Shown: positions 34,916 through 46,525 of the stretch, in pieces
How the letters are laid out: every line of letters starts with the position of its first letter
How positions within the stretch are numbered: position 1 is the first letter of the stretch
From: Flaveria trinervia
Lineage: Eukaryota > Streptophyta > Magnoliopsida > Asterales > Asteraceae
NCBI GenBank assembly: GCA_025506515.1
Contig: CM046454.1
Location: forward strand, 30,492,465 to 30,556,464
DNA: 64,000 nt
Direction: 5' to 3'
Notes under the pieces: model-generated
What the model saw: the letters and a program-made list of their open reading frames with translations, nothing else
Told to the model about the DNA's origin: nothing
Databases searched by the model: none
Program-made: the position numbers and the translations under genes

Positions 34916-37489
34916 TCTTCCTAGATCAAAAGATCATAATAAGTGATACTCTCATTGTTAATTGTCTGTTTATATTTTGTGTGTGTGAATTTATGTTTTT
35001 CATAGAAAAATCAAATTCAAAACTATATATATAAAAATACAAAAATAGAGTTTTTCTTTTAGAAAGGATTATGTTCAGCAACATGTGAGAAATGATAGTA
35101 CCTTAGTGAGATCAGTTGCATACTTCACTCATTAATAAAGTCTAGACATGATCAGATATGATGTGTAGACAATATCTGACTATTATGCTGAAAAGGTAAA
35201 TTCTTGTGATCAAACTAAACATACATGCTTGTGTGTATTCATCTGGGTACTTTTGAGTTGCTTTAGCTTATCAGAATGAATGTTTGTTAAGATACATCTC
35301 TCACACCTGTTGAAACTATGTGAAATCATGAGATCTGTTACAAAGCATCATTTCACTTCTCTATTATGAGTCATCATAGACCTGAAGTACTGAGATATCC
35401 TTTGTTGTAAGTCATTACAGACCTGGATTCTCTTTTTGATGCAAAGAGATGCCAATGTGCACAACCTATTCAAATGAATAGTCAGAGCTGATCAAATGGT
35501 TATCCATGATCATACTCTTTTAACTAAGTAACATGAACTCTGGTGATATCTATGTTTCAGGTAATAAGTTGAACATGTGTTCTTTCTTACATTTCATGAT
35601 GATAGTTGAATTCTCTTAGTCTTTGTATGCTTTACATCATGTCATATCTAAATCAACACTAATCAATCCAAGAATTGAAAAGTAATTGAGTTGATAGTTG
35701 TGTCAAAAACACTCATTGTTTGTCCTTAGATCTTGTGTCTCTTTTCTGTGACATCACTGACCTGGAACACACTTGATCAGGATTTATTCATTGTCTATGA
35801 CTCTCCACATTTATTTTATTTTAATGTGCTGATCTTCATTAATATGATCTCTCTGCAGACATTTATTCTATCTTAATTTTTAGATTTTAATTCTATATTC
35901 ATTTTCCTTTTATGCATGTCTTTATGTGTGAAGGCAAAGTCACAATGTGTTGTGTGATCTTATTCTCTTTCATAAAAACTTATAAGTTTTTCAAACTTAA
36001 AAGTTTAGGGAGTAATAAATGAAAGAGTTGTTCTTAGAAAATATTCAATAATCATAATCAAATTTTGAATGTTGAATTGAAAGGATGATGCTTTATGTTC
36101 AAAGTATTTGTGTAAACTGAAAAAGAATGTGTTTGAAAATTACAATATGAATATTACATAATCTTTGCAAATAAATGATTTTTAAGTTGAAAATTAGATG
36201 ATATTTGATTTTATGTTGAGACTAAAATGAAGGGACAAAAGAAATTCAAAAAGAAATAAAAAATAAATAAAAATAAACAAAAAAAAATTTTAATTGAAAG
36301 TGCAAAATGCAAAAAGTTCAAATTTGGGGATCTAAATGGTAAAAGTGTGAAAGTGAAGAAATTGGAAATCACAAGTGTTTAAATCATGAAATTCAACTCA
36401 TGCACCTAAACAGTGCACATGCGCCTCAATAGGGGCATGATGAATTTTCAGGATTATACAAATGTTTGATTCATTCCCATGCGTCTAAACAGTTGTAATA
36501 CGTCTGAGAATTAATGGGTTGAGCGCTTGTGATAATCCCATGCGTCTAAATAGTGTGTTAGACGTATGTGATGTCTCATGCGTCTGCATAGTTTCAAAAT
36601 TTTAAGTGTTAGACGTTTTACAAAGTCCATGCAACTGAACAGTGCAAAAGCGCCTAAACAGTGCTTATGCGTCTAAACAGTTCTCATGCGTCTGACTTAA
36701 AAGGCACAACAGTGCTCATGCGTCTAACAAAATAAGTGAATTCTAGGCTTTCATACACCCAAACAGGGACCATACGACGTCGAACAGGCTCATGCGCCTA
36801 AAATTTCACTTATATATATTGAACACTTATGCGTATTTTTCATTCACACTTCAAAATTCTCAGAACCAAAACCCTTGAACTACGTCTATCGAGCATAAAC
36901 ACACCTTATTTCATCTGAAATCAATCAAATCCTTTGAGTATACATTGCATTTGAATATATAAACATAAGTTTGTGATTCAAATACATAAATTTTGGATTA
37001 AATCAGTGATTTGTAAGAGACGGTTGAATGCTATTTGGGCGTTCGAACCAATATAATCCAAGTTTAAACAGATTAAATAAGTATTATATCAAAATTGATA
37101 CTGGATTAGTGATGAGAACACATTTGCGAGTCTGTTGATGTATTGTTTTGATGTTAAAGTGAAATTTTTTATGATGAAATCAGTCGACTTTGCATAGCGA
37201 AGAAGAAGAAGATGAACAGACAATCAATTTTTGAACAAAAATAAAAAAAATTTAATTAAATCAAAATTGAAATGTTAAATAATTAATTCAAAATGAATTA
37301 AGATAAATTTCAAAAGTCAAATAATACAAATTCAAAAGTAATACAAATTGAAATCTTAATTCAATAGTAAAATAAAGTAAAAATAAAAGGTCAAATTCAA
37401 AGGTTAAAAAAAATTAAAAGTCATATATAGAAACAAATTTCATTAATCAATATTCAATGTTCTCATAATTCTTTTGTTGTGTTTTGCAG
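34916..37489 (+). other. E6 non-coding block between pol and third ORF
   Basis: 2.6 kb with no credible ORF. Hairpin-ACCTG units lie at 35365-35378, 35406-35419 and about 35748-35757. The motif ATGCGTCTAAACAGT and variants recur about twelve times between 36400 and 36830, in reverse complement to the leader motif. The block ends with a pyrimidine-rich tract and TTTTGCAG directly before the ATG at 37490, resembling a plant 3' splice site. Confidence 0.75.
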
Positions 37490-40400
37490 ATGGCAGAATT
37501 AAAATTTGAGCCAAAACACAATGTAGCTGCTTTCTTAGATGATGAAAACACAGAAGCTACAGGATATGAAGATATTATCAGATTCTTACTAAGAACAAAA
37601 TATGTGTATGCCATGTGTGCAAGGCCCATGATAAATAGAAGAATGATTAAAAAATTCTGGAGAACTGCTCAAGTTGAAAGAGATGATCAAGGAAATAAAG
37701 TCTTAAGAGCCTTTATCACTTCAGAAAATGCTTGAGTTTCTGAAGAAGCAATTAGACAAGCTTTAAGACTGGGAGATATGATCCTGAAGATTTATCTGAA
37801 TATTCATTTAGTGAGTGTAGAGAAGTTTTTCTACAGATGGGTCATCCTGATCATTTCCCTAAGAAACATTTTTCAGAGCTCGTGTATTTAAGCATTGGAA
37901 GCTTTTATGCTATATCTTTCAACATTGCATGTCAAAAAGAAGTGCGGGTTGGGATTCATTCCCTATTGACATTGCATCTCCAATTGTAGCCTTATCCACA
38001 AATAGAAGATTTAATATGGCTAAGTGGATAATGAATGGATTCATTTTTAATCTGAAAGAGGAGTAAGGCATAAGTATCTGATGTACCCAAGATTTCTTCA
38101 ACTTCTCATTAATGATGCAAATCCAGATTTGTATGCTGAAGAAGTTATTGGTGATAAGATTCAGCTAGAGCACATGTTAGAGAGTGTGTACAAAAGACTG
38201 GCAATGATCACTGGTGCTCAAAACATTCCAGTTTTTGATTATATCAGGAATGTATCAATGGATGAAGTTGATATTGCTCAGCCACAATTCCATCTACTGA
38301 AGAAGAACCAATAGATCCAAATGATCTGATTGAAGATGTAGAAGTTGATGAAGAAAGTGATGATGATATGTCTGAAGTTTCATCAAGTGAAGAAAGTGAT
38401 GATGATGATGATGACAATAATGATATCACTGAAGTAAATCAAGAAGGAAATGAAGAAGAGAATGTTGAAGATACTAAAAATGAGCCACAGGCTATGATTG
38501 AAGAAAATGTTGAGAAAGCTGTAACAGAAAGGAATTCTCAAAATCAACATCTGATTCTGATTTTATCAATGATATTTCATTCAATCAAATATTTGAAATT
38601 GATACAAATGAAGGAGCAGAAGAAATCCTTGTTAGTATGTCACACAATGTGTCTATACAAACAGAGGAAATAGTTGAAGTTGATGAGATTGAAAGACTGA
38701 AAGAAGATAATGTAAACAAAGAAAAGAGATTGAAGAGTTGAAAGTTGAAAATGAAAGAATGAAAGAGATAATCAGTTCTTGTGAAAAAGAAATTCAAAAG
38801 CTCAAAGATGAAAATTTAAAGTTGTCTGAAGAAAATGTGTTAAAAGATGAAAAGATTGTTAGTTTTGCCCAAGATAAAGAAGATGTGATAAAGAACTTTG
38901 AAGTTATGATTAAAGATTATGATAGTTGAGGAGAAATTCAAGAACTTATCTGAAGAAAATGAAAATCTTAAAGCTAAATTGATAAAGGAAAGAGAAGCTC
39001 AGAAAACTATATCTCCAATACATGTGATTAGTACTGAGGTGCATATTGAAGAAAATCTTGAGCAAAGAAAAGGCAAACAGAAAGTAAATAAATTAGAAGA
39101 TGTTGATCAAACTGAATCCTCGTCTAAATTTCAAAGAACTGAAGAATTGGTTGAAGAGCAAAATGTTCAAGAACAGATTGATGCTTTAGATGATATTGAA
39201 GAAATATATAATGATGATTGGTATGATGAAGTTCTTGAGAATGAAGATATTGATGAAGCTGAATTTGTGTCACATTTCTCTTCACAAGAACATATACAAG
39301 AACAAGATAAGTACCACAGGATTTTGAAGAAAAATATAACTATCTTGTGAACATGAAATACAATTGAGTGTATTTGGATGGACTGACTGTTCTCAAATAA
39401 TGATGAATACGAGAAATGCATCTATGCTGAGTCAGTTGCTTCAATAGATCCAAATGAGATAGTGGTTGAGCATGGTGAATGGATAAGAACAAAGGAGGTT
39501 ATAAATGTAGAAGAACTGTCTAGTTCTGAGCTGCACCATCCTGATCCTGATGATATGAGTATTCCCGCTCTTAGATCATGGTTGCAAGCTAGAAATTACC
39601 CTTGGAGGAAGCTGAAGAGATTACAATCTGTATCTCTGAGAAATCTTGTAAGAAGCTTTCAAGAAACTGAGAAACAATGAAGAAAATGATAGTGCTTGAT
39701 ACAGATAACCCTCAGTATCTGAGATAACAAAAAGAACAAGAATGTTAAAACCTCAGGAAATAAAACAAATGTCAAGATTTGATGATGCTCATGCTCATAG
39801 AAAAGAATTAATGGAAATGTTTGTGATCCAGAAAGACAGACTTATAAAGCATCAACTGATCAAAGGCATATTCTCGATAGTTCAAGAACAACCGGAGATT
39901 TGGTAAGAAATATATTGCAAAAAGGACAATCAGTTGCTGAACTGTTGAATGCAATGATTGCTCCAGATTTTACAAACCAAGTAAAGATCATTGCATGGAA
40001 GTATGATGAAGTGTTTGATGCCTTCTTGATAAAGAGAGTAAATGCTGTATGTGATGTTTATCATTTTTACTCCAGTATTAAGAGTAAATGTTGTATGATA
40101 AAACTTTCTGTGCAAGACTTAAAAGAGCTTAATAGATTACCTCTGATCAATCATACTGATTCAAAGCATGGGAAGATGTTTGTGGAATTATTAAGACGTG
40201 GTGGATAGATCAAGTAATTTTCTTAACACAAGATGTGATAAGAAGACAAGGAGTATTTTGTTACTTTGAAGAAAAACAAGAAACTTAAGGGAGTTCAATC
40301 AGAAGAAGAACATTCGTTGATAGAATTCTGTGATAAATATTTTGAAAAAGTTACAACTCCTGGACTAAAAGTGATTGACGGTAATCAAAACTCAAAGCCA

Positions 40401-40976
40401 ATCTCAGATGGTTTTATAACACTGAGACATTTGAGCTGAAGTTAGTCCGAAATCTAGAAAGATGGGATGAGGACATGATTACTTTATTTGGGTTTTTGAG
40501 CTAAAACTGTTACATCCAAGTTATATCTCATTTTTGTCAGTACAAAAATTTGAGAAAGTTTCTCCTGAAATGGCTGAGCAAGAAAAGAAATATTTCATTT
40601 TTATTATCAATGTGATGAATGCTGCTATGGAAAGGATTTCTTTGAGAAAAGCGCTTGCGTATGCCAACATTGTTAAGAAAGATATTAAAGATATTGAATT
40701 CATGAGAATATCAAGGAAAGGGGTCTTAGAAGTGTACTCAAAGAAAGTAACAAACCTATTGAGTTATATGCTAACATTGATATTTCATGTCTTTCAAAAG
40801 ATACATTGGAAAGAATGGACAAGATGGAGATTAAAACAAATGAAGCTAAACCAGAACAAGGCATTCTTGCAAGTAATTCAAGTCTGCTATATCAAAAGCT
40901 TTGAAAGAGTAGATATGTACAAACAGAAGCCAATGTTCAAAGTCAAAGAAGAACCAGCAGATTTCTTTGAATGATG
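37490..40976 (+). pseudogene. E6 third ORF (envelope-like position), degenerate
   Basis: ATG 37490 starts a block of 81 residues (to 37735) with HNVAAFLDDENTEATGY and FWRTAQVERDDQGNKVLRA. From memory this resembles the N-terminal domain of proteins encoded downstream of pol in Sirevirus elements of Asteraceae. Further blocks are 38081-38314, 38368-38673 (strongly acidic), 38738-38929 and 38919-39350 (a coiled coil, then acidic), 39462-39680, 39900-40208 and 40534-40974. No signal peptide or membrane segment is evident, so a membrane envelope role is doubtful. Many frameshifts and stops; function unknown. Confidence 0.72.
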
Positions 40977-41056
40977 AAGTCAAGGCTGAAGATAGAATTG
41001 AAGATAGAGTTAGCAGTCAAGCTTGAAGATTTTGAAGACTGAAGACCATGTCAATC

Positions 41057-41069
41057 TTAGGGGGAGTAT
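41057..41069 (+). other. E6 polypurine tract
   Basis: TTAGGGGGAGTAT directly upstream of the 3' LTR, the expected primer for plus-strand DNA synthesis. Confidence 0.82.
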
Positions 41070-41382
41070 TGTTAAGTGCTCTAAGAAAGATTAACATGTG
41101 GTCTTTATTTGTCTTTTGATATTTTGTAATAGTATACGGACTATTTTTGTAATTTGTTAGTTCATTTACTTTGTGTTTTCAGTATAAATAGCTTAGATTT
41201 GCAGGTAGATAGTAACGAATACACAAGATATTCGAATCTGCTTTTCATACTTGTCATTGTCTTAGCTTGATATGAATGAAAACTTGAATTTTATTGATAT
41301 CTTGTTTTGATTTTATTACTTTGTGTGAATTTCATTGAATTGTGTTACAAATCATCACATATATATTCATTTGATCCTATCA
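41070..41382 (+). repeat. E6 3' LTR (313 bp)
   Basis: Same length as the 5' LTR and about 97% identical by eye. Ends CCTATCA; CTACA follows as the right target duplication. Confidence 0.93.
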
Positions 41383-41608
41383 CTACATCTTCTGAAGCAC
41401 TTAAGATTAGAGATTTGGGAAAGTTGTTCCAATATCCTTGCAAAGCTTGCACTCGAAAAGGGGGAGCATATAAATGGGGGGAGCTTATGAGATAAAAAAT
41501 CTTTCTCATCAAATTTAGAAAGATTCAAATTGAATATCTTTCTATTGTTGATTTCTCGATGCTTATTTCATTTGAAGACGTTGATAATGATAGACTAAGG
41601 AGGAGTAT
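41383..41608 (+). other. E5 3' end with several purine tracts
   Basis: After the E6 target copy, E5 sequence resumes. Purine tracts occur at about 41455-41467 (AAAAGGGGGAGCA), 41475-41483 (ATGGGGGGAG) and 41597-41608 (AAGGAGGAGTAT), the last directly before the LTR. Multiple polypurine tracts near the 3' LTR have been described for Sireviruses. Confidence 0.75.
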
Positions 41609-42064
41609 TGTTGGAGCTGTAAAAGATAGTCTATATATCAACACAGTGAAAGCCAACATCACGGCCAAAGTCAACAAAAGTCAATCCTGACACGTTCGAG
41701 ACGAGGAACCGAGATGAGACGTTGAAGATTTAAATGACTAGGAATTTTATTGTAATAAATATATTTTGTATGAACAAAATATATTTTGTCTTGTTTTTAG
41801 TCATTTTTATGCTTTATATGTAATTTTGTATTAATTAGCCTAAGTCTAGGGGGTTAAGTGCAATTAGTGAATATTAGTCTAGACTATAAATAGGTTAATT
41901 GTCATTAGTGTTGGTTAATGGTTGCATAACCAATAGATTGAGGGATTTACTTGTAAACAATATTTTGCAATCTAATTGAAGATCAAAGGGGTTTTGATTG
42001 TGATTATCATATTTTGATCTAATTCTTCATGATTTGATTCAAGTTTGTTCATCCCGGAGTTACA
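41609..42064 (+). repeat. E5 3' LTR (456 bp)
   Basis: Starts TGTTGG, ends GTTACA. Compared with the 5' LTR it lacks one GTCAACAAAA-type unit and one CGAGACGAGGAAT unit. GAGAT follows at 42065-42069. Confidence 0.92.
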
Positions 42065-42850
42065 GAGATCATGCTATAGTTGTGGAAAACGAGGACATAT
42101 CTCTCCAAATTGTCCTTATTATCAGACACCCAAAAAGAAAATTGAACTTTTTGATGAGAAACTAAGATTTTCTAAAATTAGATCTAATACTCCACCTAAG
42201 AGTATTAATGAACCTAAAGTTCAAACCATAAGCCAGTCATCTGTTTACCACAAACAGGTCTTACACAAAACTGGTTTATGGAAGAAAAAATCAAGTATTG
42301 TGTTTGATAGTGAGGAAAAGAAGAAGAAAGATATGCCCTTATCCTCTAAAGGACAGTGGGTTGAATTCATGATGTGTGATTCCTCTGGGACACAGTTAAG
42401 GCTTGGGTCCCAAACCTGAACTAATCAATTCCTTTCTATGTGTAGAGTGTCCGCTACAACGCTATCACTAATACCTGGATTATTAATAGTGGGGCGTCGA
42501 GGCACATGACGAGGAATTCGTCTCTCTTTTTCAACGTCAAACAAATTAAAAGGGAACATGTATCATTCGTTGGGAATAAAGGACGTTACATCACCACTCA
42601 AGGCAAAATGGAAAACGAGAAAGTGAAGTTTGACAAGGTCAACTATGTTCAACAACTACAAAACAACTTGCTTTCTGTCTCCCAGATCTATGATAAAAGA
42701 TTTAAAGTTGTGTTTGACAACAAGAAGTGCTACATGTTGAAGAAGGATAATGTTATCGAGGAGGATAAAGTTCAAATGTCAGCTTCAAGATATAACGATT
42801 TGTATGTCTTGGATCTGTCAAAAGCCTCCACAACGGACTCCGCTATTTAA
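42065..42850 (+). pseudogene. gag-pol: E4 second zinc knuckle and protease region
   Basis: E4 coding resumes right after E5. The CCHC knuckle CYSCGKRGHISPNC begins within ten bases of the E5 border, then a basic segment to 42419. The protease motif is degenerate near 42480-42510 (SGASRHM-like, with the usual Asp replaced by Asn: NSGAS). 42506-42850 has the flap and the NLLSVSQIYDKRF segment leading to the pre-integrase domain. Replacement of the protease catalytic Asp would alone inactivate this copy. Confidence 0.8.
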
Positions 42851-42859
42851 TGCTTGTTG

Positions 42860-43980
42860 TCAAAGGCAACGAGAGGGATTCAGTCTCCTGGCATAGGAGA
42901 ATGGAACATATTAATCCTAGGAAGATGAATCATTTGGTTTAGAATGATCAGGTGAATGGAGTTATAGTTAAGAATTTCCAGCTCCCAGATTTCTATGTAG
43001 CATGTAAGAAAAGGAAATAGACCAAGAAGTCTTACAAGACAAAGAAATTAATTTTATCGATATTCCTCTCGAGCTTCTACACATGGATTTGTTTGGCCCA
43101 TTCAGCACAAAGAGCATTGCTGGAGATCTGTACTACTTTCTAGTAACTGATGATTACTCAAGATTCTCTTGGGTGATGTTTCTAAAAGCCAAGTCAGAGA
43201 CATTTGATTCATCCAAGCATCTAGTCACTACATTAGAATCACTCTACAAGTTGAAAGTATGAAAGATTCGACCAGACAACAGAACAGAGTTCAAGAATCA
43301 GTGGATGGAGGCATACTGTAGAGAGAAATGAGTTATACATCAATTTACTTCTGCCTACACTCCACAGATGAATAGGGTTGCTGAAAGAAAGAATCAGAGC
43401 TTGATAAAGACAGCAAGGACAATGTTAGCCGACTCTAAACTGCCTATTAAATTCTGGAATGAGCCAGTGACAAATGCATGCTACACTCTCAATCGAGTCT
43501 TAATGGTCAAACATCATAAGAAAACATGTTATGAATTGCTCCAACAATGTAAACCAAACTTGGAGTATCTCGAACTATTTGGAGCACCATGCATGTTGTT
43601 AAAGAAGACTCACACGGGGAAGTTTTGTGAGAAGGCAGAAGAAGGTATCTTTCTCGGATATAGTATACCAGACAAGAGAGTTTATAACAACTCAACATGT
43701 CAGGTAGAAATGTGGTGCAATGTTGATGTCCAAAGATATACCATCCCCCCTGCTGGAAAAGGACCTTCCTTCTTCTTTGATTACGATGGATTTTTAAGTC
43801 CTTCAATCTACCTCCTTCTCATCCTGATGATGAGTTATCTGCTACAATGATGTACGATATTCTGAACACTCCTTCACCATACTCGACATCATCGGCTCCA
43901 TTAGATGATACTTCTAGCCCTTCAGGGGGAGAGCTTGAGGTAAGTGACTCTTCCTCTGATGATGAAACATTTTAGACTAA
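42860..43980 (+). pseudogene. pol: E4 integrase
   Basis: A degraded GAG-pre-integrase region lies at 42885-43060. The core has Asp in LHMDLFGP (near 43080) and a second Asp in RPDNRTEF (near 43273, with Arg for the usual Gly), then Glu in NRVAERKN (near 43375). 43368-43850 is open and contains the conserved C-terminal domain (GIFLGYSIPDKRVYN). Stops at about 43260 and 43330 break the first half. Downstream to 43980 a Ser/Asp-rich linker follows. Confidence 0.85.
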
Positions 43981-43984
43981 AAAT

Positions 43985-45335
43985 ATGGACTATGAGGAAC
44001 AGGTTCCCACTGATGAAAGTAGACAAGCATCTGATCTTGATACCACTAACACTTCTGAGCCTCATACTCCAACAGCCACAGAAATTGAACTAGGGATTCA
44101 AAATCTGGATAATGAGGTAGTTGTTCCCACCGCTCCCGGAACTCGAGTTAATATGCGCCATCCCCTGGAGAATGTCATCGGGGATATTCTATTGGGAGTT
44201 CAGACACAAAATCAGCTATACTCAGTTGATTATGCCGCAGTCATGGAAAAAGGATATCTTCACGATGGTGCTTTTTGATGTTTTGTGTCTCAATTTGCGC
44301 CAAAAAAATTAAGTGAAGCTTTAAACGATGATGCATGGGTTAGTGCTATGCAAGAGGAACTCCTTTAGTTTAAGAAGTTAGGAGTATGGACTCTTGTGGA
44401 TAGACCCAAAGGTGTTAAGGTGATTGGCACTAAATGGGTTCTTAAGTGCAAGAAAGATGACCAAGGGGTCATAATTAGAAACAAGGCTTGACTTGTCGTT
44501 CAAGGGTTTAGATAAGTTGAGGGCATTGACTACAATGAAGTGTTTGCGCCTGTGGAAAGGATGGAAGCAATACGTATATTCTTACCCTATGCATCCTACA
44601 TGAAAATCAAAATTTATCAATTGGATGTGAAAAGTGCATTCCTTCATGGTGAAATCCATGAAACGGTGTACATCAATCATCCTGAAGGATTTGAGGATCC
44701 TTATCATCGGGATAGAGTTTACAAACTGGACAAGGCTCTTACGGGCTTCATCAAGCTCCACGAGCCTGGTATGAGAAACTCTCTACTCATCTGGTGAAAC
44801 ATGGATTTCGTAGAGGGGTTATTGACTGCATGTTGTTCATCAAAGAAAAGGATGGTGATTTACTACCGGTACAAATATATGTGGATGACATAATCTTCGG
44901 TTCCAAAAATGAAGAATTGTGTAAAGAAATTGAATTAGTGATGAAAGCTGAGTTTGAGATGAGTGCCATGGGAGAGATGAAGTTCTTTCTTGGGTTACAA
45001 GTGGATCAGACACCAAATGGAATCTTCTTACATCAGTCCAAATATGTAGGAGATATCCTCAGTCGGTTCGATATGGAGAATGCAACAGTTACTGGAACTC
45101 CACTTGCCACGAACCACGATGTGGCACTGAACGAAAATGATGATCTAGTAGATGCCACTATGTATAGAGGAATGATCGGATCTGTAATGTACCTCACAAA
45201 CTCTCGTCCTGATATTATGTATGCCACATGTCTTTGTTCCAGATGGATCTTTCGTTATCTGAAGGGTACTCCAACACTCAGGTTGTGGTATCCTCATGAT
45301 GATGACTTTGAGCTTACAGCGTATAGTGACTCGGA
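43985..45335 (+). pseudogene. pol: E4 reverse transcriptase, cut by a TRIM
   Basis: 43985-44278 is the acidic integrase-RT linker. RT begins near 44320 (AWVSAMQEELL, then GTKWVLKCKKDDQG); 44540-44797 has QLDVKSAFLHGE; 44794-45335 has YVDDIIFG (near 44880). Stops occur near 44369, 44490 and 44514, with a frameshift near 44750. In the segment between CLCSR and WIFRYLKG about 17 residues conserved in E6 are missing. At 45335 the TRIM interrupts RNase H inside the SDSDYG motif; it continues at 46910. Confidence 0.87.
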
Positions 45336-45725
45336 TGTGTGTTCTCGATATGAACAGGAACAATGAGCATGGATCTTAGGATTCATATTGATAATAAAAA
45401 AACTTAATGATTCAATGCTAAAATAATAATAATAATAATGAACACAAAAAGTGTTTAATGATTGATGTTTATTGATTTGATGATGAAATCATCATCCATG
45501 AAGAATGATGATATGATGTTGTTGGTAATGGAACTAATTCCCACACTTGGTGAAAAATTATTCACGCTTTATAATGATGATATATGTTAATATTTATACT
45601 AATCTAGCATTTACAATAATTATAAAATAACCCTAGACTAATATTTTTGTTGCTTTTGTTCTTCAAGTCTTCAACTTCAATGATATTGTAAATCTTCAAT
45701 TTCTTCAAAGGTAGAATACCCAACA
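45336..45725 (-). repeat. TRIM 3' LTR (390 bp)
   Basis: In plus orientation TGTGTGTTC...CCCAACA. It contains (AAT)n around 45425-45440. About 95% like the other copy by eye. Confidence 0.88.
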
Positions 45726-46507
45726 ATATTCCCCCTAAATTGTAGATTTCCGATATGAATTGAAGCTTGATTTTGATTCTATTGAATAGTTGTTCAAAGT
45801 TAAGAATTTTGTTGTTGATACGGAAGCGTGGTCTTCAAAACTTTGGTACAACTATATTTTATAACTCAATGTCACATTGTTTTTGTTGATGAGAGCCCGA
45901 ATACGAACCCCGATTTTGTTTTGTTGATCATAAGCCCAATCTTCAACACTTGAGCCTAAGTCCAACTGTTGTTTTTGTTTAATGATGGAGCCCAAGTAAC
46001 AAACCCAATTGTGTTCATGAGCCCATATTCCATGAAATCATTCACAACCCTAGTTTGCCAACCCTACTTTGGCCGAGAAAGTCCACCTACGACAGCCCCT
46101 TCCTTTTCTTTCGCAAACCATAATTAGGCAGGCCTAATTCAGCAGCCCTGATTCACAAGCAGCCCTAATTGGCAGCCACATTTAGCAGCCACATTCGGAA
46201 GCCACATTCTCATTCGCAAACAACCCTAATCGGCAGCCCCTTCCAATAGATCGCAACTCTAATTGTTTGACCCTTATGGCAGCCTCCAAACTTTGATTTC
46301 TTGCATGGTCCGTATTGGATATTGTATTGTTGAATTGATTTTTGAATTGTTGATGAAATTGCTATTGTAGCATTATGTTGATGAATCCAAATCATTGGAT
46401 TTCTCATGAAGAACACACTAACTTTTTCTCCAAGTTTTCTTCTGATCTTTAATAATTTTAGCAATCTAACCATGAAATCTTATCAAAATTAATATGAATC
46501 CATCAAC

Positions 46508-46523
46508 TCCAACTTTGATACCA
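46508..46523 (-). other. TRIM primer-binding site
   Basis: The minus strand reads TGGTATCAAAGTTGGA next to the 5' LTR, a match to initiator tRNA-Met with one or more substitutions. Confidence 0.8.
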
Positions 46524-46525
46524 AT

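Larger units (their letters stand above)
26799..41382 (+). mobile_element. E6: full-length Sirevirus-like copia element with third ORF
   Basis: 14.6 kb long, with LTRs at 26799-27111 and 41070-41382 (eight differences by eye over 313 bp). The flanks are CTAGA (26794-26798) and CTACA (41383-41387), a target duplication with one mismatch. Order: LTR, PBS, leader, gag with four zinc knuckles, protease, integrase, RT, RNase H, 2.6-kb non-coding block, third ORF with coiled coil, polypurine tract, LTR. It lies in the 3' non-coding region of E5. Stops and frameshifts disable it, but all domains can be seen. Confidence 0.93.
21445..42064 (+). mobile_element. E5: gag-only Sirevirus-like element, split by E6
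   Basis: LTRs at 21445-21924 and 41609-42064, a perfect GAGAT target duplication, a PBS and a polypurine tract define it. Its own length, without E6, is about 6.0 kb. It encodes a shortened gag (22844 to about 25100) and then passes straight into the 3' non-coding region: no protease core, integrase, RT or RNase H is visible. It must have moved with enzymes supplied by another copy, plausibly an E3-like relative. The LTRs differ by a 24-bp length difference and a number of substitutions. Confidence 0.9.

Noticed and set aside
37490..40976. Calling the E6 third ORF a true envelope gene
   Set aside because: No signal peptide, membrane segment or surface/transmembrane organisation can be seen; only its position is envelope-like.
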